NCBI GenBank assembly: GCA_003533545.1
Contig: DQEK01000011.1
Span: forward strand, 28,792 to 50,276
Reading direction: 5' to 3'
Length of the DNA: 21,485 nucleotides
Source: Acidobacteriota bacterium
GTDB taxonomy: Bacteria; Acidobacteriota; Vicinamibacteria; Vicinamibacterales; UBA8438
Part shown: positions 7,499-13,307 of the stretch, in pieces
Layout: every line of letters begins with the position of its first letter
Position numbering within the stretch: the stretch's first letter is position 1
Translations under genes and position numbers: made by a program
The notes under the pieces: model-generated
Seen by the model: only the letters and a program-made list of their open reading frames with translations
What the model was told of the DNA's origin: nothing
Databases searched by the model: none

Positions 7499-7510
7499 TT
7501 GCCCGGGCAA
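7499..7510. promoter_or_regulatory. 12-bp perfect palindrome upstream of ctaB
   Basis: TTGCCCGGGCAA is fully self-complementary and ends 23 nt before the ctaB ATG. The position fits an operator or a leader hairpin, but no known regulator is recognised. The remaining bases of 7372-7533 hold no gene that I can support. Confidence 0.3.
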
Positions 7511-7533
7511 CGTGTGGTTTCTGGGGCACTCGC

Positions 7534-8433
7534 ATGATGATGGGTGCGGCTTCCGCCAGCGTCTCCTCCGGTCGGTGGACAGACTTCCTTGCTCTCACAA
7601 AGCCGCGACTGAACTCGCTAGTAGTAGTAACGACCGGGGTCGGCTACCTGGCCGGCCAGAGCGGCGATTTCAACCCGGTCACCTTCCTCAATGCGACCAT
7701 CGGGGCCATGCTCGTTGCAGGCGGTGCCGCGGCCCTTAACCAGGTCGCTGAGCACGACATTGATCAGGTTATGCCTCGCACACGAAATCGGCCGCTCCCC
7801 GCCGGGCGCTTGCAGTCAATGGACGCGGTGGCCTTTGCACTAGTGCTGATCGTCGGCGGTCTCGCGCAGCTCGCGGTGGGTGCAAGTCTCAGCGCGGCCA
7901 TTGTCGCCCTGGCCACCCTCACGAGCTATGTGGTCATCTACACACCGCTGAAACGAGTATCGCACTGGGCCGCGCTCGTCGGGGCTATTCCCGGTGCCCT
8001 GCCGGTTGTCATCGGTTGGGCCGCCGTCGCCCCTGTGAGCCTAGGCGCGTGGTCGCTGTTCTCCGTAGTGTTCATCTGGCAGCTTCCCCATTTTCTCGCC
8101 CTGACCTGGATGTACCGAGACGACTTTGCACAGGCTGGGCTGCCCTTGCTCTCGGTCGTTGATCCCACCGGCAGGCGGACCTCAATCCACCTTCTCGTCT
8201 ACTGCGCGCTGCTCATCCCGGTGAGCCTGATGCCAACCTGGGCGGGCGTGGCTGGCATTCCGTATGCGATCGGCGCCGGGGGCCTGACCGCAGGCCTCCT
8301 GGGGCTGGGCATCTGGTTCACCCGTGAACGTTCGGTAGCCCGAGCCAGGACGCTATTTCGGGCGACTCTGCTCTACCTGCCCCTTATCTGGACATTGCTA
8401 CTCGTGGACATCGTCGGACAATCGACAAGGTAA
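7534..8433 (+). CDS. ctaB: Protoheme IX farnesyltransferase (heme O synthase)
   Basis: The protein has 299 residues and is a polytopic UbiA-family prenyltransferase. It attaches a farnesyl group to haem B to make haem O for haem-copper oxidases. Family motifs are clear: LTKPRLNSLVVVTTGVGY (21-38); N69 with E73, D75 and D77 in NQVAEHDIDQVM, followed by PRTRNRPLPAGR (81-92), the Mg-diphosphate site; YTPLKRVSHWAALVGAIPGA; and HFLALTWMYRDDFAQAGLPLL, the second acidic loop. About eight to nine hydrophobic segments are visible. Three ATGs (7534, 7537, 7540) are possible starts; none has a strong Shine-Dalgarno sequence. It is followed after 28 bp by the CtaM-like gene, so the two are probably co-transcribed. 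Confidence 0.95.
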   Translation: MMMGAASASVSSGRWTDFLALTKPRLNSLVVVTTGVGYLAGQSGDFNPVTFLNATIGAMLVAGGAAALNQVAEHDIDQVMPRTRNRPLPAGRLQSMDAVAFALVLIVGGLAQLAVGASLSAAIVALATLTSYVVIYTPLKRVSHWAALVGAIPGALPVVIGWAAVAPVSLGAWSLFSVVFIWQLPHFLALTWMYRDDFAQAGLPLLSVVDPTGRRTSIHLLVYCALLIPVSLMPTWAGVAGIPYAIGAGGLTAGLLGLGIWFTRERSVARARTLFRATLLYLPLIWTLLLVDIVGQSTR

Positions 8434-8461
8434 CACCACCGCTCGGAGACGGAACGACCTC

Positions 8462-8878
8462 ATGCTGGACGTCACATTGCTCCCCGCCGTCAACGCCACC
8501 CTCAACGGAACCGCCGCCGTGCTGCTCATCGCCGGTTATATCCAGATCCGACGGGGGCAGATCGACGCCCATCGAACGTGCATGCTCGCAGCTTTCACAA
8601 CCTCGGCACTGTTTCTGGTGTCCTATCTCACCTATCACGCCCTGGTTGGCTCGGTGGCCTTCACAGGACAGGGGCCGATTCGGACGCTTTATTTCACCGT
8701 GCTCATCAGCCATGTCATCCTGGCGGCACTCATTCTCCCGCTCGCATTGGTGACGCTCCGAAGAGGCCTACGGCGAGACGACGCCCGTCACGTCGCCCTG
8801 GCGCGGTGGACCCTTCCGATCTGGCTGTATGTCTCGGTAACTGGAGTGGTGGTCTACTGGATGCTCTATCAGATGTAG
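8462..8878 (+). CDS. DUF420 membrane protein (CtaM-like)
   Basis: The protein has 138 residues with four hydrophobic segments (about 10-26, 42-63, 76-98 and 112-135). It carries conserved DUF420 features: NATLNGTAAVLLIAGY near the start, AHRTCMLAAFTTSALFLVSYLTYH in the middle, and LISHVILAALILPLAL with its histidine. DUF420 proteins include CtaM/YozB, needed for aa3-type oxidase activity in Firmicutes. The position 28 bp behind ctaB supports a cytochrome oxidase assembly role. That is family knowledge plus context; the biochemical function is unresolved. A purine-rich GGAGACGGA precedes ATG 8462. Confidence 0.85.
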   Translation: MLDVTLLPAVNATLNGTAAVLLIAGYIQIRRGQIDAHRTCMLAAFTTSALFLVSYLTYHALVGSVAFTGQGPIRTLYFTVLISHVILAALILPLALVTLRRGLRRDDARHVALARWTLPIWLYVSVTGVVVYWMLYQM

Positions 8879-8933
8879 GACCGGCCAGCCTGTAGCCCGA
8901 GGCGACCTATTTGCCGCCGCCCCAACCACCGCG

Positions 8934-11285
8934 TTAATCGTAGAGCAGATACGGCGCCGATAACTGGCGCCAAGCCGTCTCGTCACGAGCCCACCCCGCG
9001 GCGATTTCCCAGGTCTCCTCTCCGGTGCGCAGACGCCTGAGCAGCTCCGAAGAACCAAACAACCTGGCTATTCCGTCGAGGTCGAACTGGTCGCCGTGTA
9101 GGTCGTGGAGTGCAGCGGCAACCTCAAGACCAAGCCGCACCGGACGAAAACGGTCTCGGTCCGTCACCAGGAAAAACACGCCTTCGCACCGCTGACCGGC
9201 AAAGCGGCTCGCGTCTGGAGTAAACCCAACGGGATAGACGCGTATACCAGGCAATGACCGTTCGTTCAGCCTATGGGCCAGCGCCACCCCGTCGATCCAC
9301 GGAGCTCCGATTTGCTCAAACGGCGTGTCAGTACCGCGACCAACGGACAGATTGGCCCCCTCGATCGCACCGATACCCGGATACAACATCGCCTGGTAAA
9401 GGTTACGCATGTTTGGTGATGGGTCGACCCACTCCAGTCCCGTGTGGTCGAACCAGATCCCCCGACGCCAGCCCCGCATGGTCACCACCTCAAGCGCTGC
9501 CCCGATACTCCGCTCACCATTGAACACCTGCGCCAGCTCACCGAGCGTAAGCCCGTGACGGACCGGAGCCGGGAAGTAACCCGTGAAACCGACCAGCGAC
9601 TCGTCAAGCGTCGGGCCCTCTACCGCACCACCGATCGGATTGGGCCGATCCAAGACAACCACACGAAGCCCCGCCGACGCAGCCGCCTCAAGCACGTAGG
9701 CCATCGTCGTCGCATAGGTGTAAAACCGCGCACCTACATCCTGCAGGTCGATCACCAGTGTGTCGAGGTCCTGCAACATCTGTGGCGTGGGTCGCTGAGT
9801 GTCCCCGTACAGGGAATAAATGGGCAAACCGGTGTCAACGTCTAGGCTCGATGAGACCGCCCCCTCAATGCCACCCTGGAGACCATGCTCCGGGCTGAAG
9901 AGCGCCACAAGTTCGACCACCGGTGATTCGTATAGAAGCTCGATAGTGGTCGCGCCGTCGGTCGCGCGACCGGTCTGATTTGTCAGAAGTCCCACCCGCG
10001 CGCCAGACAACCGAGAGAACCCCTCTTCCCTCAACAGGTCAATCCCAGTTCTCACGAGCGGCCCCGCGTTGACAGGGGACGCATCCGCCGACAACGCGGA
10101 CGCAACGACCGTGGCCACTCGGCCCCGCAGCGACGTCACGTTGCCTGTGCCATCGGGATGGAGGCGACTCGACAGGAACACCACAAAAGTGTCCGAACTC
10201 TGGTCAAGCCACAACGAAGTCCCTGTAAAACCGGTGTGCCCGAACGACCCGACTGGGAACAGGTCCCCTCGATTCGACGAGAATCGCGAATCGATGTCCC
10301 ACCCCAGGCCGCGGCGGTCCAGGAGATGCGGCGGGGTCGACACCTCCGTCATCCGCGCCACCGTACGCGGCGCAAGCACTCGCACGCCGTCAAGCACACC
10401 CCCGCGCAACAACATGAAGCAGAAGCGGGCTAAATCGGCTGCGGTACTGAAGAGTCCTGCGTGACCGGCAACGCCCCCCATACGACGCGCGGTCGGGTCG
10501 TGGACTCGGCCCCTGAGCATCTCCGATCCCAAGCCACCACAAGGCCACGCCAGCGGGGCGCACGCTTCGGTCGGGGCAATCCGCGGCGCCAGCGCTGCCG
10601 GCGGGATGAACCGCGTGTCGGTCATACCAAGCGGTTCAAAGATCCTCTCGCGCGCAAAGCGATCAACGGTCTCGCCCGTCGTCCGGTGGACAATCTCGCC
10701 CAGCAGTATGAAATTTAAATCGCTATATATGAACCGTTCACCCGGCGGCGACTCAGGCAATTCGTCGGATACCCTGGCAATTGCGGTAGCAACTCCCTCA
10801 AAGACCTCTTCCAGCGGAAGGTCAGGCCGCAGCCCAGACACATGCGTGAGCAGGTGCTCGACCGTGATCGGTTCCTTCCCATGCCTGGCGAACTCCGGAA
10901 TGTACGTGGCAACCGTGTCGCGCAAACGCACTCGTCCGTCTTCGACGAGCGCCATGACGCTCATCGTGGTCGCGACCACTTTCGACAGCGATGCAAGATC
11001 GAATATCGTGTCGAGAGTCATCGGATCATCTGGCCCGTCAACCGAGCGCGCTCCAAACGCACGTTGATACACGACCTCACCCTGATGTCCCACCAGCACG
11101 ACCGCCCCGCGCAGTTGCCCAGCCTGGATCGCAGACTCGACCAGCGTATCGATCCGCTGCAGGCGAGTGCGGTCGATCTCGGCTGAAATCGGTGCGGTGA
11201 ACAGTCCGCCCCAGAGACAGGCGAGCAGGACCACCCATGCCTGGTGGCGTGGAAAGATCTGAGGACTGTGATCTTGGAGTGGCAC
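8934..11285 (-). CDS. Exported fusion: serine beta-lactamase-fold hydrolase plus NamZ (DUF1343) exo-N-acetylmuramidase
   Basis: The protein has 783 residues. A signal peptide runs to about residue 35 (GLFTAPISA). Residues about 40-400 form a beta-lactamase/class C esterase fold with S99-x-x-K102 (SLSK), Y187-S-D-L-N191 and H350-T-G352, so the three catalytic motifs are intact. Residues about 412-783 are a DUF1343/NamZ (GH171) domain with VGLLTNQTGR, FSPEHGLQG (463-471), IDLQDVGARFYTY, LDRPNPIGG and GRGTDTPFEQIGAPWID. NamZ removes terminal N-acetylmuramic acid from peptidoglycan glycans. In B. subtilis the separate genes ybbE (beta-lactamase family) and ybbC (namZ) are neighbours, so this looks like a fusion of that pair. 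The start is GTG 11285; GTG 11234, at the valine just before the hydrophobic core, is possible. A role in muropeptide salvage is inference. Confidence 0.9.
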   Translation of the reverse strand: MPLQDHSPQIFPRHQAWVVLLACLWGGLFTAPISAEIDRTRLQRIDTLVESAIQAGQLRGAVVLVGHQGEVVYQRAFGARSVDGPDDPMTLDTIFDLASLSKVVATTMSVMALVEDGRVRLRDTVATYIPEFARHGKEPITVEHLLTHVSGLRPDLPLEEVFEGVATAIARVSDELPESPPGERFIYSDLNFILLGEIVHRTTGETVDRFARERIFEPLGMTDTRFIPPAALAPRIAPTEACAPLAWPCGGLGSEMLRGRVHDPTARRMGGVAGHAGLFSTAADLARFCFMLLRGGVLDGVRVLAPRTVARMTEVSTPPHLLDRRGLGWDIDSRFSSNRGDLFPVGSFGHTGFTGTSLWLDQSSDTFVVFLSSRLHPDGTGNVTSLRGRVATVVASALSADASPVNAGPLVRTGIDLLREEGFSRLSGARVGLLTNQTGRATDGATTIELLYESPVVELVALFSPEHGLQGGIEGAVSSSLDVDTGLPIYSLYGDTQRPTPQMLQDLDTLVIDLQDVGARFYTYATTMAYVLEAAASAGLRVVVLDRPNPIGGAVEGPTLDESLVGFTGYFPAPVRHGLTLGELAQVFNGERSIGAALEVVTMRGWRRGIWFDHTGLEWVDPSPNMRNLYQAMLYPGIGAIEGANLSVGRGTDTPFEQIGAPWIDGVALAHRLNERSLPGIRVYPVGFTPDASRFAGQRCEGVFFLVTDRDRFRPVRLGLEVAAALHDLHGDQFDLDGIARLFGSSELLRRLRTGEETWEIAAGWARDETAWRQLSAPYLLYD

Positions 11286-11292
11286 CGTTTGG

Positions 11293-11298
11293 ATTATA
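11293..11298 (-). promoter_or_regulatory. Consensus -10 hexamer 7 nt from the NamZ-fusion start
   Basis: On the minus strand TATAAT ends 7 nt before the GTG start codon, with no room for a Shine-Dalgarno sequence. This geometry would place the transcription start on the GTG, giving a leaderless mRNA. On the plus strand the same bases contain TATACT (11295-11300) with TTGGAG 15 bp upstream, a possible divergent promoter for the following gene. No strong minus-strand -35 is seen. Confidence 0.45.
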
Positions 11299-11354
11299 CT
11301 TTTGGAGCAGCGAACCGAACGAAAACAGCAGGGTTTGTCCGCGTGAAAGAACCC

Positions 11355-12011
11355 ATGACACCGACCATCCGACCAGTCGCCGGCCAGCTGTTTTTCGTTG
11401 TCGGGCTAGTCGTCGCCCTCACGTCGCACGCCGCGGCGCAAGGACGAATCCGAGGCCTCGTCAGCGATCGAGACGGCACCCCCATCGCCGGAGCGTTGGT
11501 AACTGCCGAAGAGCTAGCGGCCACCGGGTCGATGACCGCCGTCAGCGACGAAGCGGGGCGGTTCTCGTTCATCGGACTGAACCGTGGTGAGTGGCTCTTC
11601 ATCGTCCGGTCAGACGGTTTCAAAATGGTGCAGGCAATGGCGAACGTGCGCGCCTCCGGCCCAGGCGCCGTCATGCGATTCACGATGGACCGAGACGTTT
11701 TCAATCCTCCGGCACCTCTCGTCGGCGTTCTCGCCGGGCTGAAAGGAAACGATCTTCTCGAAGATTTGACCCGAGCCGACGACCTCTTCGACACCGGCAA
11801 CTACGACGAGGCGATCGAGGCCTACAGCGCTATCGTCGACGCCGTACCGGCGCTCTCCAGCTTGAACCTGCAGATCGGCCATGCCCACCAGGCACAACAG
11901 CGACCGGATCAGGCCCTGGCAGCATACCGGGCCGCACTCGAGGCTGACCCGTCGAATCCCGAGGCCCAGTCGGCTGTCGCCACTGCGGGACAGATCACGT
12001 TCGAACGATGA
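11355..12011 (+). CDS. Secreted carboxypeptidase-regulatory/TPR protein (first of a tandem pair)
   Basis: From ATG 11355 the protein has 218 residues. A signal peptide ends in SHAAAQG (about residue 25). GRIRGLVSDRDGTPIAGALVTAEE through EAGRFSFIGLNRGEW (about 26-80) is a carboxypeptidase-regulatory-like beta-sandwich. From about 125 on, DDLFDTGNYDEAIEAYSAIVDAVP and AHQAQQRPDQALAAYRAALEADPSNPEAQ form about two TPR helix pairs. Such proteins are surface or periplasmic scaffolds; no enzymatic motif is seen. The open frame extends upstream to 11244, but that would place non-signal sequence ahead of the signal peptide and cross the divergent promoter, so I prefer ATG 11355, with GTG 11343 as an alternative. 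Neither has a strong ribosome-binding site. Order and domains match the next gene. Confidence 0.78.
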   Translation: MTPTIRPVAGQLFFVVGLVVALTSHAAAQGRIRGLVSDRDGTPIAGALVTAEELAATGSMTAVSDEAGRFSFIGLNRGEWLFIVRSDGFKMVQAMANVRASGPGAVMRFTMDRDVFNPPAPLVGVLAGLKGNDLLEDLTRADDLFDTGNYDEAIEAYSAIVDAVPALSSLNLQIGHAHQAQQRPDQALAAYRAALEADPSNPEAQSAVATAGQITFER

Positions 12012-12038
12012 CGAAGACGTGGCATTTGCCCTTGGTTT

Positions 12039-12044
12039 ATAATG
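12039..12044 (+). promoter_or_regulatory. Consensus -10 hexamer upstream of the second TPR gene
   Basis: TATAAT lies 28 bp after the previous stop codon. Transcription would start near 12051, giving a leader of about 90 nt. No convincing -35 is found at 16-18 bp; the TTGCCC just upstream is too close. Confidence 0.4.
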
Positions 12045-12068
12045 CTGTTTCGGCTCCCGAGGCGTGGC

Positions 12069-12097
12069 GGGGTTCCCCCAGCGTATGCTGGCCCCGG
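12069..12097 (+). promoter_or_regulatory. Bulged hairpin in the leader of the second TPR gene
   Basis: CGGGG pairs with CCCCG and, inside it, CCAGC pairs with GCTGG around a GTAT tetraloop; TTCCC forms a one-sided bulge. No U-tract follows. It lies between the TATAAT and the ribosome-binding site, so it may stabilise the leader or end transcription from the upstream gene. Confidence 0.4.
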
Positions 12098-12128
12098 TGG
12101 GCTGTGTTCGTGAACGATTGCAAGATTT

Positions 12129-12133
12129 AGGAG
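12129..12133 (+). promoter_or_regulatory. Ribosome-binding site of the second TPR gene
   Basis: AGGAG lies 6 nt before ATG 12140. It is one of the best Shine-Dalgarno matches in the window and fixes this start. Confidence 0.75.
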
Positions 12134-12139
12134 CCTCAG

Positions 12140-13081
12140 ATGCGTAAGTTTCTCCTGTCATTGCTGGTCGGCCTCGTTGCCGGTGGCGGTCTCGCGCCCA
12201 ACGTGCTGGCCCAGGGCGGCATGCTCGCTGGAACGGTGACGGATTCAGAAACTGGGGAAATCATTGTGGGCGCTACCATCACGCTCGAGAACCCAGAGGC
12301 GAATCCGCCCATGATCACGGCTGTAAGTAACGATCAGGGGGTCTTCACGTTATTGGGGGCAAACAGCGGGCCGTGGTCCTTGACAGTCACTGCCGACGGG
12401 TATCACCCGAACCCAGGAAACATTGTCCTGCGACAGGGCCGAAACCCAGACGCACCTGTTCTGATGGACCGTATTAAGCACCCGCTAGAGCTCGCGCTTG
12501 GGCCCGCGGCGACCGCGGGGCTGGATATTGAGGCGGTCGGCGCTGCACTCGAAGCGGCCGACGCGGCCTACGACAGCCAAGACTGGGAAACAGCACTGAG
12601 CGGTTACGATGCCACCCTCGAGCAAATCCCGACGTATGTCGACCTCCACCTCAAGCGGGGCAACACGCTCCAGCAGATGACTCGGTACGAGGAGGCTATC
12701 GAAGCGTTCCAAACTGCCGCGACCGAACAGCCGGGGCTCCAGGAGCAGGTGGACGCCGCGGTGACTCGGCTCCGGATGGCGATGGGCGACTACGAGGCAG
12801 CCGGGGAACTGGCCGCGACCGCCGGTGGATCTCGCGAAGACCTGTACAATCTTGGCGAGGTGGAGTTCGGCCAGGGCAACGTCGATGCCGCCGCGGAATG
12901 GTACGAAAAGTCGTCCGCGGTCGACCCTAATTGGGTGAAGCCGCTCTTCAAACTGGCCTTGGTCGCCTTGAATAAGGGCGATATCGCAACCGCCAAGCAA
13001 TTCTTCGCGCAGGTCGTCGAGAAGGATCCAAATTCCGAAGAAGGTGCCCAGGCCCAAGCGACGCTGGCGGCTCTCCCCTAG
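12140..13081 (+). CDS. Secreted carboxypeptidase-regulatory/TPR protein (second of a tandem pair)
   Basis: The protein has 313 residues. A signal peptide ends in NVLAQGG (about residue 25). GTVTDSETGEIIVGATITLENPE to VFTLLGANSGPWSLTVTADGYH (about 31-94) is a carboxypeptidase-regulatory beta-sandwich. A short linker leads to TPR-type repeats from about 140 to 313, including AYDSQDWETALSGYDATLEQIP, RYEEAIEAFQTAATEQPG, NVDAAAEWYEKSSAVDPNW and DIATAKQFFAQVVEKDPN. It has the same layout as the preceding gene with about two more repeats, so the pair probably arose by duplication. No catalytic motif is seen; a scaffold or protein-interaction role in the envelope is inference. A strong ribosome-binding site and its own -10 element suggest higher expression than its neighbour. 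Confidence 0.82.
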   Translation: MRKFLLSLLVGLVAGGGLAPNVLAQGGMLAGTVTDSETGEIIVGATITLENPEANPPMITAVSNDQGVFTLLGANSGPWSLTVTADGYHPNPGNIVLRQGRNPDAPVLMDRIKHPLELALGPAATAGLDIEAVGAALEAADAAYDSQDWETALSGYDATLEQIPTYVDLHLKRGNTLQQMTRYEEAIEAFQTAATEQPGLQEQVDAAVTRLRMAMGDYEAAGELAATAGGSREDLYNLGEVEFGQGNVDAAAEWYEKSSAVDPNWVKPLFKLALVALNKGDIATAKQFFAQVVEKDPNSEEGAQAQATLAALP

Positions 13082-13099
13082 CAGCCGTGCAGGGGACGG

Positions 13100-13117
13100 G
13101 CTCCGACCCATCGGAGC
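13100..13117 (+). terminator. Short hairpin after the second TPR gene
   Basis: GCTCCGA and TCGGAGC form a perfect 7-bp stem around CCCA, 18 nt after the stop codon. No T-tract follows. Further down the same 226-bp gap, GCCCTT-GTG-AAGGGC (13244-13258) is another perfect inverted repeat. I see no gene in 13082-13307. Confidence 0.4.
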
Positions 13118-13307
13118 AGCACGTAGGTCGAGAGCGCACATCAACATTGGTGAAATCGATGTCTGGGAGTGTGGAGTTTCTTTCAGGGCCTCCCTGTAGT
13201 TTTCCGGCTGCCAGATAACCACCGGTCATCAAACCGGGAATGGGCCCTTGTGAAGGGCAGAACGAAGCCTGCTGATTTCCGTCTTCGACCGAACCCGACA
13301 AGGCGTT

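Noticed and set aside
11244..11354. Upstream extension of the first carboxypeptidase-regulatory/TPR gene
   Set aside because: The open frame reaches 11244, but those residues precede a clear signal peptide and span the divergent promoter region.
12485..13222. 245-codon minus-strand open frame opposite the second TPR gene
   Set aside because: It is antisense to a clear secreted TPR protein with a strong ribosome-binding site, and it is composed of low-information sequence.
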